Notes under the pieces: model-generated
Database searches by the model: none
Told to the model about the DNA's origin: nothing
What the model saw: the letters and a program-made list of their open reading frames with translations, nothing else
Assembly: GCF_001535545.1 (NCBI RefSeq)
Contig: NZ_CP014141.1
Coordinates: 1,692,001 to 1,756,000 of the forward strand
DNA length: 64,000 nucleotides
Source: Thermus parvatiensis
GTDB taxonomy: Bacteria > Deinococcota > Deinococci > Deinococcales > Thermaceae
Reading direction: 5' to 3'
Made by a program: the position numbers and the translations under genes
In this document: positions 1 through 10,160 of the stretch, one piece after another
Layout of the letters: the number at the start of each line of letters is the position of its first letter
Position numbering within the stretch: the first letter of the stretch is position 1

Positions 1-479
1 ATCTCCCAGGCCCTGGGCCCGTTCGTGGTGCGGGTAGGGGTCTTCCGCGACCAGCCGCCCGAGGAGGTGCTCCGCCTTATGGAGGAGGCCCGGCTCCAGG
101 TGGCCCAGCTCCACGGGGAGGAGCCCCCGAGTGGGCGGAGGCCGTGGGGCGCTTCTACCCCGTGATCAAGGCCTTCCCCCTCGAGGGCCCCGCGCGGCCC
201 GAGTGGGCGGACTACCCCGCCCAGGCCCTCCTCCTAGACGGGAAGCGCCCGGGGAGCGGGGAGGCCTACCCCCGGGCCTGGGCCAAGCCCCTCCTCGCCA
301 CGGGAAGGCGGGTCATCCTGGCGGGGGGGATTGCCCCGGAGAACCTGGAGGAGGTCCTCGCCCTCAGGCCCTACGCCCTGGACCTGGCGAGCGGGGTGGA
401 GGAGGCCCCCGGGGTGAAGAGCGCGGAGAAGCTGCGGGCCCTCTTCGCCCGCCTCGCCTCCCTTAGGATGGAAGGGTGA
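1..479 (+). CDS. trpF: Phosphoribosylanthranilate isomerase, 5'-truncated, one frame break
   Basis: This is the C-terminal about 159 residues of the TIM-barrel enzyme that isomerises N-(5-phosphoribosyl)anthranilate in tryptophan synthesis; the start lies left of the window. Frame 1 reads VVRVGVFRDQPPEEVLRL and QVAQLHGEEPP, then breaks. After the break the +3 frame gives VGRFYPVIKAFPLEG, LLLDGKRPGSGEAYP and ILAGGIAPENL, the usual phosphate-binding end of TrpF. Adding one C to the five-C run at 124-128 restores GEEPPEWAEAVGRFYP, so I treat this as one gene with a probable sequencing error. The stop overlaps the GTG start of the next gene by 4 nt, which suggests translational coupling. Confidence 0.93.
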   Translation, partial: LPGPGPVRGAGRGLPRPAARGGAPPYGGGPAPGGPAPRGGAPEWAEAVGRFYPVIKAFPLEGPARPEWADYPAQALLLDGKRPGSGEAYPRAWAKPLLATGRRVILAGGIAPENLEEVLALRPYALDLASGVEEAPGVKSAEKLRALFARLASLRMEG

Positions 480-1270
480 TCGGAAGGCGCCACCCCTACT
501 ACCCGTACCTGGAGGCGGCCCTGGAGGCGGCGAGCCTCGCCCGGGGCATCCACCTCTACTACCTGGAAAGGGGCTTCACCGAGGGGACCAAGTCCGGCCC
601 CACCGACCTGGTGACCCAGGCGGACCGGGAGGCGGAGGAGGCGGTGAAGGGCCTCCTCCTTTCCCGCTTCCCCGAGGCGGGGTTTTTAGGGGAGGAAGGG
701 GGGAGCGAGGGCGGGAAGGCCCTCCGCTTCATCGTGGACCCGCTGGACGGGACGGTGAACTACGCCCATGGCTTTCCCTTCTTCGCCGTATCCATCGCCC
801 TCGAGGCCGAGGGCGCCATCCAGATGGGCGTGGTGATGGACACCGCCCGGGGGGAGGTCTTCTACGCCCTGAGGGGGGAAGGGGCCTACCTCAACGGCCG
901 CCCCATCCGGGTCACGGGGCGGGAGAGCCTCGTGGGGAGCCTCCTCGCCACGGGCTTCCCCTACGACGTGGCCAAGGACCCGGAAAACCTCACCTACTTT
1001 GAACGGGCCCTGCGCAAGGGCCTGCTCGTCCGCAGGCCCGGGGCGGCGGCCCTGGACCTGGCCTACGTGGCCGCGGGGCGGCTTGAGGGCTTCTGGGAAG
1101 TAAAGCTGAACCCCTGGGACGTGGCGGCGGGATGGCTCCTCGTGGAGGAGGCGGGAGGAAGGGTGACGGACCTCGAGGGGAACCCCTACCGCCTGGGCAG
1201 CCGCTACATCCTCGCCACCAACGGGCGGGTCCACGAGGCCCTGCGCCGGACCCTCCTGGGCCTGGACTGA
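476..1270 (+). CDS. Inositol monophosphatase family protein (SuhB-like)
   Basis: A 264-residue Mg-dependent sugar-phosphate phosphatase of the inositol monophosphatase/FBPase superfamily. The metal-binding motifs are visible: GEEGG at residues 72-76, DPLDGT at 88-93, and NPWDVAAGWLLVEEAGG near 211. It starts with GTG at 476, overlapping the trpF stop (GTGA). Family members hydrolyse inositol-1-phosphate or fructose-1,6-bisphosphate, and some act as SuhB-type RNA-processing factors. The sequence alone does not settle the substrate. In thermophiles, inositol phosphatases can serve compatible-solute synthesis, but no such genes are adjacent. Confidence 0.9.
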   Translation: MIGRRHPYYPYLEAALEAASLARGIHLYYLERGFTEGTKSGPTDLVTQADREAEEAVKGLLLSRFPEAGFLGEEGGSEGGKALRFIVDPLDGTVNYAHGFPFFAVSIALEAEGAIQMGVVMDTARGEVFYALRGEGAYLNGRPIRVTGRESLVGSLLATGFPYDVAKDPENLTYFERALRKGLLVRRPGAAALDLAYVAAGRLEGFWEVKLNPWDVAAGWLLVEEAGGRVTDLEGNPYRLGSRYILATNGRVHEALRRTLLGLD

Positions 1271-1341
1271 GGGCCCGCGCCTTAGGCGGGGTGCCTAGGA
1301 CCTCCCCTCGGTCCGGCAGGGCGAAGCAAGCCCAAGGGGGA

Positions 1342-2061
1342 TTAGGCACTTTCCGCCCGGGCGCGGCCGTAGCCCAAGGAGGTCTTGGCCCCCACGCCGC
1401 TATAGAAGGCGAAGCGGCCCAGGGCGGAAAGCCAAAGGGCCTCCTCCTCCGTGGCCCGGGGCAGGTGGTAGACCACCCGCCCCACGAAGCCCGCGGTGTC
1501 CACCTCCGTGCGGGCGGGGAGGGTCCGCCCCTCCAGGCTCCGCACCGTGGTCCTCTCCAAAAGGGCCTCCCTCACCCCTTCCGGGGCCTTCAGGGGGCCA
1601 AAGGCCTCGAGGCGCCGGAGGAGGCTCTCCAGCACCAACCTCGGCTCGGGGACCGGGTAGTGGACCCCTTTTCTGCGGAAGAAGGTGGGGCTGGCGAAGC
1701 GCAGGGCGAGGTCCCGGGAAGGAGGCCCCTGAAAGAGGCGGGGATAGGTGGAAACCCCCGCCCAGGGGTGCCCCTCCTGGAGCACGGCCCGCACCCGGAA
1801 AGGGGGCCCAAGCCGCACCTCCTCCCCCTCTAGGGCGTAGAGGCGGGGGGCGAGGCGGGCGTAGAGCTCCTCCCGGAGGAGGCTCACCCGGGCCCAAGCC
1901 GCCCCCTCCCGCCCCCCGAAGCCCAGGGCGAAGGGGTTTTCCCCCTGGTCGTGCACCTCCGGGGCCACCTCCCGAAGGAGGCCGTAGAAGAAGCCCCTGA
2001 GGCCCAAGGGCTCGGGGAGGCCTTCCCCCTCGAGGACCAAGACCAAGGCGGCGAGGACCAC
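1342..2061 (-). CDS. cas6: CRISPR pre-crRNA endoribonuclease Cas6 (orphan)
   Basis: A 239-residue Cas6 that cuts CRISPR repeat RNA to make crRNAs. The C-terminal glycine-rich loop GVGAKTSLGYGRAR is diagnostic, and the N-terminal RAMP ferredoxin fold begins ALVLVLEG. His37 sits in PEVHDQGENPFAL and matches the catalytic His37 described for T. thermophilus TTHA0078 (Cas6A). The start is GTG at 2061, 2 nt after the stop of the small upstream gene. No repeat array or other cas gene is in this window, so it must act in trans on arrays elsewhere, as in HB8 where the arrays are mainly on a plasmid. Confidence 0.93.
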   Translation of the reverse strand: MVLAALVLVLEGEGLPEPLGLRGFFYGLLREVAPEVHDQGENPFALGFGGREGAAWARVSLLREELYARLAPRLYALEGEEVRLGPPFRVRAVLQEGHPWAGVSTYPRLFQGPPSRDLALRFASPTFFRRKGVHYPVPEPRLVLESLLRRLEAFGPLKAPEGVREALLERTTVRSLEGRTLPARTEVDTAGFVGRVVYHLPRATEEEALWLSALGRFAFYSGVGAKTSLGYGRARAESA

Positions 2062-2063
2062 GG

Positions 2064-2315
2064 CTAAAACCCCAGGGAAAGGAGCCCGTGCCGGGCTTGG
2101 GCCGGGCAGGAGGGCCGGTCCGGGTCCAGGCCGATGGACGGGGCGTTCGGGCCCAGGTCCAGAAGCCGCCCGGCCCTCCGGCGGAGGTCCCCCAGAGGGC
2201 CCGCAAACCCAAAGCGCCGGACCCCCTCCCCGTAGCCTTTCAGGAGGTGGGTCGGCCTCACCTGTAGGACGTGGTCCGGGAAGTCATACGCCACGGCAGA
2301 GAGGCGCTTTCCCAT
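2064..2315 (-). CDS. Small hypothetical protein upstream of cas6
   Basis: An 83-residue ORF starting at ATG 2315. It begins MGKRLSAVAYDFPDHVLQV and ends 2 nt before the cas6 start, so the two are probably co-transcribed. It has no membrane segment and no motif I recognise. The C-terminal third is rich in Pro and Arg. The N-terminal half looks like a folded fragment, and the gene could be the rest of a longer protein. Function unknown. Confidence 0.5.
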   Translation of the reverse strand: MGKRLSAVAYDFPDHVLQVRPTHLLKGYGEGVRRFGFAGPLGDLRRRAGRLLDLGPNAPSIGLDPDRPSCPAQARHGLLSLGF

Positions 2316-2340
2316 GGGGAAAGGCTAGCCAAAGGCCCCC

Positions 2341-2611
2341 GGGGGCCGCAATCCCCTTAGGGGGTCAATCCGGTGCAGCCCCTCAGCCGCTAGGTCCACG
2401 GAACGTCACCGTCGCCTGCTCTTCGGTATGGGTGCCCGGGCCGAACGACTACCCCCTCTACTACGACTCCAGCAACTCCAAGGTCCTCTCGGCGGTGGCC
2501 ACGATTGACACCACACCCTTACCGCTCAACCACGTGGGGCCCCAACAGGTCCCCCTCACGCCGCAGAGCCTGGCTCCCCTCTTGAATCCCCACTCTTCCA
2601 CGGGCTACTGA
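2341..2611 (+). pseudogene. C-terminal remnant of a probable secreted protein
   Basis: The + strand reads open into a TGA at 2609-2611 with a protein-like composition: NVTVACSSVWVPGPNDYPLY, then SNSKVLSAVATIDTTPLPL and NHVGPQQVPLTPQSLAP. It is rich in Ser, Thr, Asn and Tyr, unlike neighbouring cytosolic genes, and resembles an exported or pilin-like protein. I see no plausible start codon or ribosome-binding site, and the upstream part runs into the promoter area of the minus-strand gene. I read it as the 3' stub of a gene lost by rearrangement. A terminator hairpin follows. Confidence 0.4.
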
Positions 2612-2621
2612 GCGAAAAGCC

Positions 2622-2652
2622 GAGCCTCCCGCCCCAGGGCGGGAGGCTTTTC
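2622..2652. terminator. Hairpin terminator between remnant and tRNA-Ala
   Basis: GCCTCCCGCC pairs with GGCGGGAGGC around a CCA-like loop, followed by TTTT. It would end + strand transcription from the remnant and can also fold in the tRNA-Ala transcript, whose 3' end is at 2653. Confidence 0.75.
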
Positions 2653-2728
2653 TGGTGGAGCCGAGGGGATTCGAACCCCTGACCTCCTGAGTGCGATTCA
2701 GGCGCGCTCCCAACTGCGCCACGGCCCC
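2653..2728 (-). tRNA. tRNA-Ala (CGC)
   Basis: A 76-nt cloverleaf with encoded CCA. The acceptor arm is GGGGCCG/CGGCTCC and contains the G3:U70 wobble that identifies alanine tRNA. The D arm reads GCGCAGTTGGGAGCGC, the T loop GTTCGAATC, and the anticodon loop ATCGCAC gives anticodon CGC (codon GCG). Confidence 0.93.
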
Positions 2729-2739
2729 GCGCGCCCTAT

Positions 2740-2768
2740 ATGGTACCGAGGGGCTTGGGCCTTGTCTA
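2740..2768 (-). promoter_or_regulatory. Candidate promoter of tRNA-Ala
   Basis: On the minus strand TAGACA (2763-2768) and TACCAT (2740-2745) are separated by exactly 17 bp, 11 bp before the tRNA 5' end. The boxes are imperfect, so this is tentative. Confidence 0.4.
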
Positions 2769-3104
2769 GTCCCCCTCCTTGAGCCGCACCTCCACCCGGC
2801 CCTTCTTGTCCTTCACGGAGAGCTTGGCCTTGGCCTTACCCTTGCGGTACTCCGCCTTCCACTCGCCCTTCTTGACCTCGTACTTCACCCGCACCCAGCC
2901 CCGGCGGCGGAGGTCCAGGTCGTGGTAGCGGAAAACGGCCTCCGCCTGGGAAGCCTGGTAAACCACCACGATCCCCTGGGGCTCGGTAACCCGCTCCACC
3001 ACCACCGCCTGGGGGAAGAGGTCCACCACCAAGGAGGCGGTAACCCTGAGCTCCAAAGCCCAGGCCAGGGCCAGGAAGGGAAGGAACGCCAGCCACCGCT
3101 TCAT
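2766..3104 (-). CDS. Small exported hypothetical protein
   Basis: A 112-residue protein with a clear Sec signal peptide (MKRWLAFLPFLALAWA, cleavage near residue 16). The mature part is short and very basic, with many Lys/Arg near the C-terminus (GKAKAKLSVKDKKGRVEVRL) and a beta-rich pattern. There are no cysteines or known domain motifs. It lies between tRNA-Ala and ddrA, transcribed away from ddrA. Probably periplasmic or envelope-associated; function unknown. Confidence 0.75.
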   Translation of the reverse strand: MKRWLAFLPFLALAWALELRVTASLVVDLFPQAVVVERVTEPQGIVVVYQASQAEAVFRYHDLDLRRRGWVRVKYEVKKGEWKAEYRKGKAKAKLSVKDKKGRVEVRLKEGD

Positions 3105-3167
3105 GCCCCCATCTTTGCTTTCCCCCGGGGCTTTGGGGTGAGAGAAATCTAAAGTAAACTAAAACGT

Positions 3168-3799
3168 ATGGACGAAGTCTGGCGGAAACTGGCCGAACCC
3201 TTTCCCCCGGGGGAGGTGCAGTGGCGCGTGGAAGCCCTCTCCCGGGACAAGAAGCGGGCCTTGGTGGTCCCCTACGTGGACGCCCGCACCGTGTTGGACC
3301 GCCTGGACAAGGTGGTGGGTCCGGAAGGCTGGCACGACGCCTACGAGGTCCTCTCCGACGCGGAGCGCCTGGTGAAAGACGAAAGGGGCGAGAGGCGGGA
3401 GCGCCTTTGCGAGGTCAAGTGCCGCCTCACCGTCCTCGGGGTCACCAAGGAGGACGTGGGGGAGGGGGACTCCCTCAAGGCCGCCTTCTCCGACGCCCTC
3501 AAACGGGCGGCGGTGAAGTTCGGGGTGGGGCGGTACCTCTACCGCTTGGAGAAGCAGTGGGTGGACTACGACCCCGAGAAGGGCCGCTTCACTCCGCCCA
3601 AGCTCCCCGAGACGGAGCCGGAGGCCGAGGGCGAGGAGAAGCCGGAGGCCCACCGCCTCATTGACCAGCTCCTGGAAAGGCTCAAAGAGAAGGGGCTGGG
3701 CAAGGAGGCAGCCCAGATCGTGAACAAGTACGGGGGCTACGGCAAGACCCCGGAGGAAACGCGCAAGCTCTACGGGGAGCTTCGCAACCTTCTGAAGGG

Positions 3800-3803
<4 letters not shown>
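3168..3803 (+). CDS. ddrA: DdrA-like single-strand annealing protein (Rad52/Rad22 family)
   Basis: A 211-residue homologue of Deinococcus DdrA, a Rad52-family protein that binds and protects 3' single-strand DNA ends. The conserved core is present: an Asp-Arg rich YVDARTVLDRLDKVVGPEGW stretch at about residue 36, VKCRLTVLGVTKEDVGEGDS at about 83, and the family signature SDALKRAAVKFGVGRYLY at about 106. The C-terminus (from about residue 140) is an acidic linker followed by a short helical region that may bind partners. The start is ATG 3168, 7 nt after an AT-rich stretch that may hold the promoter. The gene overlaps the next by ATGA. I see no radiation-response motif upstream. Confidence 0.9.
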
Positions 3804-5351
<1,548 letters not shown>

Positions 5352-5359
5352 GCGGGAAT

Positions 5360-5377
5360 CCTACACCGCAGTGTAGG
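5360..5377. promoter_or_regulatory. Palindrome just after rsmA
   Basis: CCTACAC CGCA GTGTAGG is a perfect 7-bp inverted repeat with a 4-nt loop. No T-run follows, so it is more likely an operator or RNA hairpin than an intrinsic terminator. It shares the TACACCG core with the next palindrome. Confidence 0.5.
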
Positions 5378-5404
5378 CTTAAACCTCACGATAAGCAGCG
5401 CACT

Positions 5405-5432
5405 TACACCGATTAGCCCCCGGGTCGGTGTA
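5405..5432. promoter_or_regulatory. Second TACACCG palindrome upstream of nqo operon
   Basis: TACACCGA (5405-5412) and TCGGTGTA (5425-5432) are perfect inverted repeats separated by 12 bp. They lie just upstream of the presumed nqo promoter. With the 5360-5377 palindrome they form a pair of related sites that a dimeric regulator could occupy. Confidence 0.45.
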
Positions 5433-5442
5433 GCCCGCCCCT

Positions 5443-5469
5443 TTTGTCTCGGGGGTAGGGTGGTAAGAT
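5443..5469 (+). promoter_or_regulatory. Tentative nqo operon promoter
   Basis: A TAAGAT box at 5464-5469 fits a -10 hexamer; the matching TTTTGT/TTGTCT region upstream has a non-ideal spacing (13-15 bp). No better promoter is seen in the 195-bp gap. A TTG start with a strong AAAGGAGG ribosome site lies about 75 bp downstream. Confidence 0.4.
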
Positions 5470-5481
5470 GGGCGGGAAAGG

Positions 5482-5516
5482 AGGCGGGGTCCTTTGGCTC
5501 CACTGGGTCCCCGCCT
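5482..5516 (+). promoter_or_regulatory. 5' leader hairpin of the nqo transcript
   Basis: AGGCGGGG (5482-5489) pairs with CCCCGCCT (5509-5516) across a 19-nt loop, in the presumed untranslated leader of the nqo mRNA. It ends 16 bp before the ribosome site AAAGGAGG (5533-5540). Confidence 0.45.
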
Positions 5517-5545
5517 CGTGAAGAGATGCACGAAAGGAGGGGACC

Positions 5546-5905
5546 TTGGCGCCGATCACAGAGTACGTGAACGTCCTCATCTACCTTGGGGTGGCCCTCT
5601 TCATCGGGGTGGCGGCCCTGGGGGTGGGGGCTATTCTGGGCCCCAAGAAACCGGGCAGGGCCAAGCTCATGCCCTACGAGTCGGGGAACGACCCCGCGGG
5701 GGAGGTGAAGCGCTTTCCCGTCCACTTCTACGTGGTGGCCATGCTCTTCATCCTCTTTGACGTGGAGGTGGCCTTCCTCTGGCCCTACGCCGTGAGCGCG
5801 GGCGGGCTTGGCCTCTATGGCTTCCTCGGGGTCCTCGCCTTCACCCTCCTCCTCTTCGTGGGCTTCCTCTACGAGTGGTGGAAGGGGGTGATGCGGTGGC
5901 ACTGA
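5546..5905 (+). CDS. nuoA: NADH-quinone oxidoreductase subunit A (Nqo7)
   Basis: A 119-residue membrane subunit of complex I with three transmembrane helices (about 8-30, 62-85, 90-112). The conserved loop [19 protein letters not shown] connects the membrane arm to the quinone site; its acidic residues take part in proton coupling. The protein uses a TTG start at 5546, chosen because it gives the exact 119-residue T. thermophilus Nqo7 length and follows AAAGGAGG. It overlaps nuoB by 10 nt. Confidence 0.96.
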   Translation: MAPITEYVNVLIYLGVALFIGVAALGVGAILGPKKPGRAKLMPYESGNDPAGEVKRFPVHFYVVAMLFILFDVEVAFLWPYAVSAGGLGLYGFLGVLAFTLLLFVGFLYEWWKGVMRWH

Positions 5906-6441
5906 AGGACCTTTTTGAGCGGGACGTCCAGGAGCTGGAACGGGAGGGGATCCTCTTCACCACCCTGGAGAAGCTCGTGGCCTGGGGGCGGAGCAACTCC
6001 CTGTGGCCCGCCACCTTCGGCCTCGCCTGCTGCGCCATTGAGATGATGGCCTCCACGGACGCCCGCAACGACCTGGCCCGCTTCGGCAGCGAGGTCTTCC
6101 GCGCAAGCCCCCGCCAGGCGGACGTGATGATCGTGGCCGGGAGGCTTTCCAAGAAAATGGCCCCGGTGATGCGCCGGGTCTGGGAGCAGATGCCCGACCC
6201 CAAGTGGGTGATCTCCATGGGGGCCTGCGCGAGCTCGGGCGGGATGTTCAACAACTACGCCATCGTGCAGAACGTGGACTCGGTGGTGCCCGTGGACGTC
6301 TACGTCCCCGGCTGCCCCCCCAGGCCCGAGGCCCTGATCTACGCGGTGATGCAGCTGCAGAAGAAGGTGCGGGGCCAGGCCTACAACGAGCGGGGAGAGA
6401 GGCTTCCCCCGGTGGCGGCCTGGAAGCGGACGAGGGGGTGA
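5896..6441 (+). CDS. nuoB: NADH-quinone oxidoreductase subunit B (Nqo6)
   Basis: A 181-residue subunit carrying cluster N2, the [4Fe-4S] centre that hands electrons to menaquinone. The ligands are the tandem Cys45-Cys46 (GLACCAIEM), a Cys in [10 protein letters not shown] and a Cys in [10 protein letters not shown] chose the GTG at 5896 ([11 protein letters not shown]) rather than an in-frame GTG 21 nt upstream because it matches the known Thermus N-terminus. The start lies inside nuoA, consistent with coupling. Confidence 0.96.
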   Translation: MALKDLFERDVQELEREGILFTTLEKLVAWGRSNSLWPATFGLACCAIEMMASTDARNDLARFGSEVFRASPRQADVMIVAGRLSKKMAPVMRRVWEQMPDPKWVISMGACASSGGMFNNYAIVQNVDSVVPVDVYVPGCPPRPEALIYAVMQLQKKVRGQAYNERGERLPPVAAWKRTRG

Positions 6442-6444
6442 GGC

Positions 6445-7068
6445 ATGCGGCTTGAGCGCGTCCTGGAAGAGGCCCGGGCCAAGGGCTACCCCATAGAGGA
6501 CAACGGCCTCGGCAACCTCTGGGTGGTCCTGCCCAAGGAACGCTTCAAGGAGGAGATGGCCCACTACAAGGCCATGGGGTTCAACTTCCTGGCCGACATC
6601 GTGGGCTTGGACTACCTGACCTACCCGGACCCCCGCCCCGAGCGCTTCGCCGTGGTCTACGAGCTCGTCTCCCTCCCGGGCTGGAAGGACGGGGACGGAA
6701 GCCGCTTCTTCGTGCGGGTCTACGTGCCCGAAGAGGACCCCAGGCTCCCCACGGTCACCGACCTCTGGGGGAGCGCCAATTTCCTGGAAAGAGAGGTCTA
6801 CGACCTCTTCGGCATCGTCTTTGAAGGCCACCCCGACCTCCGCAAGATCCTCACCCCGGAGGACCTCGAGGGCCACCCCCTGCGCAAGGACTACCCCTTG
6901 GGGGAGACCCCCACCCTCTTCCGCGAGGGGCGGTACATCATCCCGGCAGAGTTCCGCGCCGCCCTCACCGGCAAAGACCCCGGCCTCACCCTCTACAAGG
7001 GCGGGAGCCGCAAGGGCTACAGGTCCCTTTGGGCCGACCTGAAGAAGGCCCGGGAGGTTAAAGGATGA
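6445..7068 (+). CDS. nuoC: NADH-quinone oxidoreductase subunit C (Nqo5)
   Basis: A 207-residue 30-kDa hydrophilic subunit that braces subunits B and D in the peripheral arm. The family signature appears as [20 protein letters not shown] followed by [11 protein letters not shown]. It has no cofactor. The start ATG is 3 nt after nuoB, and the stop overlaps the nuoD start by ATGA. In enterobacteria C and D are fused; here they are separate genes, as usual in Thermus. Confidence 0.96.
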   Translation: MRLERVLEEARAKGYPIEDNGLGNLWVVLPKERFKEEMAHYKAMGFNFLADIVGLDYLTYPDPRPERFAVVYELVSLPGWKDGDGSRFFVRVYVPEEDPRLPTVTDLWGSANFLEREVYDLFGIVFEGHPDLRKILTPEDLEGHPLRKDYPLGETPTLFREGRYIIPAEFRAALTGKDPGLTLYKGGSRKGYRSLWADLKKAREVKG

Positions 7069-8292
7069 GGGAAGAGTTCCTGGAGGAGATCCCCCTAGAC
7101 GCCCCCCCGGAGGAGGCCAAGGAGCTCCGTACCGAGGTGATGACCCTGAACGTGGGCCCCCAGCACCCCTCCACCCACGGGGTGCTCCGCCTCATGGTGA
7201 CCCTCTCCGGGGAGGAGGTCCTGGAGGTGGTGCCCCACATCGGCTACCTTCACACGGGCTTTGAGAAGACCATGGAGCACCGCACCTACCTCCAGAACAT
7301 CACCTACACGCCCCGGATGGACTACCTGCACTCCTTCGCCCACGACCTGGCTTACGCCCTGGCGGTGGAGAAGCTCGTGGGGGCCGTGGTGCCGCCCCGG
7401 GCGGAAACCATAAGGGTCATCCTCAACGAGCTTTCCCGCCTGGCAAGCCACCTGGTCTTCCTGGGGACGGGGCTTTTGGACCTCGGGGCCCTCACCCCCT
7501 TCTTCTACGCCTTCCGCGAGCGCGAGACCATCCTGGACCTCTTTGAGTGGGTCACGGGCCAGCGCTTCCACCACAACTACATCCGCATCGGCGGGGTCAA
7601 GGAAGACCTTCCCGAGGAGTTCGTCCCCGAGCTCAAGAAGTTCCTGGAGGTCATGCCCCACCGCATTGACGAGTACGAGGCCCTCTTCGCCGAAAGCCCC
7701 ATCTTCTACGAGAGGGCCCGGGGCGTGGGGGTGATCCCGCCCGAGGTGGCCATTGACCTCGGCCTCACCGGAGGGTCCTTAAGGGCGAGCGGGGTGAACT
7801 ACGACGTGCGCAAGGCCTACCCCTACTCGGGGTACGAGACCTACCAGTTTGACGTACCCTTGGGGGAGCACGGGGACGTGTTTGACCGGATGATCATCCG
7901 CATCCGGGAGATGCGGGAGTCCGTGAAGATCATCAAGCAGGCCCTGGAGCGGCTGGAGCCGGGCCCCGTTCGCGACCCCAACCCCCAGATCACCCCGCCC
8001 CAAGACCCCTCCTGGAGACCTCCATGGAGGCGGTCATCTACCACTTCAAACACTACACCGAGGGCTTCCACCCCCCAAGGGGGAGGTCTACGTGCCCACG
8101 GAGTCGGCCCGCGGGGAGCTCGGCTACTACATCGTCTCCGACGGCGGCTCCATGCCCTACCGGGTCAAGGTGCGGGCCCCCAGCTTCGTCAACCTGCAAA
8201 GCCTCCCCTACGCCTGCAAGGGGGAGCAGGTGCCGGACATGGTGGCCATCATCGCAAGCCTCGACCCCGTGATGGGGGACGTGGACCGATAG
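7065..8292 (+). CDS. nuoD: NADH-quinone oxidoreductase subunit D (Nqo4), two frame breaks
   Basis: The 49-kDa subunit that forms the quinone pocket with subunit B. The N-terminal [16 protein letters not shown] and [15 protein letters not shown] motifs are intact. The frame breaks twice near the 3' end: in the C run 7998-8001 and in the C run 8071-8076. One added C at each site restores [40 protein letters not shown] and the conserved [10 protein letters not shown] end. The repaired length is 409 residues, exactly that of T. thermophilus Nqo4. Read uncorrected, the frame runs on into nuoE as a false 593-residue fusion. Confidence 0.95.
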
Positions 8293-8300
8293 GAGGGAAG

Positions 8301-8846
8301 ATGGGGTTTTTTGACGACAAGCAGGACTTTTTGGAGGAAACCTTCGCCAAGTACCCGCCGGAAGGGCGCCGCGCCGCCATCATGCCCCTTCTTCGGCGGG
8401 TGCAGCAGGAGGAAGGTTGGATCCGGCCCGAGCGGATAGAGGAGATCGCCCGCCTGGTGGGCACCACCCCCACGGAGGTCATGGGGGTGGCGAGCTTCTA
8501 CTCCTACTACCAGTTCGTGCCCACGGGGAAGTACCACCTCCAGGTCTGCGCCACCCTCTCCTGCAAGCTCGCCGGGGCCGAGGAGCTTTGGGACTACCTC
8601 ACAGAGGAGCTGGGCATCGGCCCGGGAGAGGTGACCCCGGACGGGCTTTTCAGCGTGCAAAAGGTGGAGTGCCTGGGAAGCTGCCACACCGCCCCCGTGA
8701 TCCAGGTGAACGACGAGCCCTACGTGGAGTGCGTGACCCGGGCGAGGCTTAAGGCCCTTCTCGCAGGCCTTAGGGCGGGGAAGCGGCTTGAGGAGATTGA
8801 GCTTCCCGGCAAGTGCGGGCACCACGTGCACGAGGTGGAGGTATGA
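8301..8846 (+). CDS. nuoE: NADH-quinone oxidoreductase subunit E (Nqo2)
   Basis: A 181-residue thioredoxin-fold subunit carrying the off-path [2Fe-2S] cluster N1a. The ligands are CATLSC and CLGSC. The ATG at 8301 follows GGAGGGAAG, 8 nt after the true nuoD stop, and gives [20 protein letters not shown], the known Thermus N-terminus. It overlaps nuoF by ATGA at 8843-8846. Confidence 0.96.
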   Translation: MGFFDDKQDFLEETFAKYPPEGRRAAIMPLLRRVQQEEGWIRPERIEEIARLVGTTPTEVMGVASFYSYYQFVPTGKYHLQVCATLSCKLAGAEELWDYLTEELGIGPGEVTPDGLFSVQKVECLGSCHTAPVIQVNDEPYVECVTRARLKALLAGLRAGKRLEEIELPGKCGHHVHEVEV

Positions 8847-10159
8847 CCGGGCCCATCGTATCCGGAAAGGACCCCCGGTTTGAGCGGACCCTCTACGCCC
8901 ACGTGGGGAAGGAGGGGTCCTGGACCCTGGACTACTACCTCCGGCACGGGGGGTACGAGACGGCGAAGCGGGTGCTCAAGGAGAAGACCCCGGACGAGGT
9001 CATAGAGGAGGTGAAGCGCTCCGGGCTTAGGGGCCGAGGCGGGGCGGGCTTCCCCACGGGGCTTAAGTGGAGCTTCATGCCCAAGGACGACGGGAAGCAG
9101 CACTACCTCATCTGCAACGCCGACGAGTCCGAGCCCGGGAGCTTCAAGGACCGCTACATCCTGGAGGACGTCCCCCACCTCCTCATTGAGGGGATGATCC
9201 TCGCCGGGTACGCCATCCGGGCCACGGTGGGCTACATCTACGTCCGCGGGGAGTACCGCAGGGCGGCGGACCGGCTAGAACAAGCCATCAAGGAGGCCCG
9301 GGCCCGGGGCTACCTGGGGAAGAACCTCTTCGGCACGGACTTCTCCTTTGACCTCCACGTCCACCGGGGGGCCGGGGCCTACATCTGCGGGGAGGAAACC
9401 GCCCTCATGAACTCCTTAGAGGGCCTCAGGGCCAACCCCCGGCTCAAGCCCCCCTTCCCCGCCCAGTCGGGCCTTTGGGGCAAGCCCACCACCATCAACA
9501 ACGTGGAGACCCTGGCCTCCGTGGTGCCCATCCTGGAGCGGGGGGCGGACTGGTTCGCCCAGATGGGCACGGAGCAGTCCAAGGGGATGAAGCTCTACCA
9601 GATCTCCGGGCCCGTGAAGCGCCCCGGGGTGTACGAGCTCCCCATGGGCACCACCTTGCGGGAACTCATCTACGAGTGGGCGGGAGGGCCTCTGGAGCCC
9701 ATCCAGGCCCTCATCCCCGGGGGGTCCTCCACCCCGCCTTTGCCCTTCACCGAGGAGGTCCTGGACACCCCCATGAGCTACGAGCACCTCCAGGCCAAGG
9801 GCTCCATGCTGGGCACGGGCGGGGTCATCCTCATCCCGGAGCGGGTGAGCATGGTGGACGCCATGTGGAACCTCACCCGCTTCTACGCCCACGAGTCCTG
9901 CGGCAAGTGCACCCCCTGCCGCGAGGGCGTGGCGGGGTTCATGGTGAACCTCTTCGCCAAGATCGGCACCGGCCAAGGGGAGGAGAAGGACGTGGAGAAC
10001 CTGGAAGCCCTCCTCCCCCTCATTGAGGGGCGGAGCTTCTGCCCCTTGGCGGACGCGGCGGTGTGGCCGGTGAAGGGCTCGCTAAGGCACTTCAAGGACC
10101 AGTACCTGGCCCTGGCGCGGGAGAAGCGCCCCGTGCCCAGGCCTTCCCTCTGGAGGTGA
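8843..10159 (+). CDS. nuoF: NADH-quinone oxidoreductase subunit F (Nqo1)
   Basis: The 438-residue NADH-oxidising subunit with FMN and [4Fe-4S] cluster N3. The FMN/NADH loop [16 protein letters not shown] is near residue 65, an acidic NADH-contacting stretch reads [13 protein letters not shown], and cluster ligands are in [12 protein letters not shown] with a fourth Cys in RSFCPLADA. The start ATG 8843 overlaps the nuoE stop and gives the standard length. nuoG starts 1 nt after its stop. Confidence 0.96.
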   Translation: MTGPIVSGKDPRFERTLYAHVGKEGSWTLDYYLRHGGYETAKRVLKEKTPDEVIEEVKRSGLRGRGGAGFPTGLKWSFMPKDDGKQHYLICNADESEPGSFKDRYILEDVPHLLIEGMILAGYAIRATVGYIYVRGEYRRAADRLEQAIKEARARGYLGKNLFGTDFSFDLHVHRGAGAYICGEETALMNSLEGLRANPRLKPPFPAQSGLWGKPTTINNVETLASVVPILERGADWFAQMGTEQSKGMKLYQISGPVKRPGVYELPMGTTLRELIYEWAGGPLEPIQALIPGGSSTPPLPFTEEVLDTPMSYEHLQAKGSMLGTGGVILIPERVSMVDAMWNLTRFYAHESCGKCTPCREGVAGFMVNLFAKIGTGQGEEKDVENLEALLPLIEGRSFCPLADAAVWPVKGSLRHFKDQYLALAREKRPVPRPSLWR

Positions 10160-10160
10160 G

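Noticed and set aside
686..1234. Long open frames antisense to most genes
   Set aside because: High third-position GC keeps antisense frames open. None has conserved motifs, and strand-consistent family matches lie on the other strand.
2519..2722. A 67-residue minus-strand frame over tRNA-Ala
   Set aside because: It is the well-known false protein from tRNA sequence (reads RGSNPLGS). The tRNA explains it fully.
7065..8846. A single 593-residue protein joining subunits D and E of complex I
   Set aside because: It results from two missing C bases in nuoD. The last 60 residues of subunit D lie in other frames, and nuoE has its own ATG and ribosome site.
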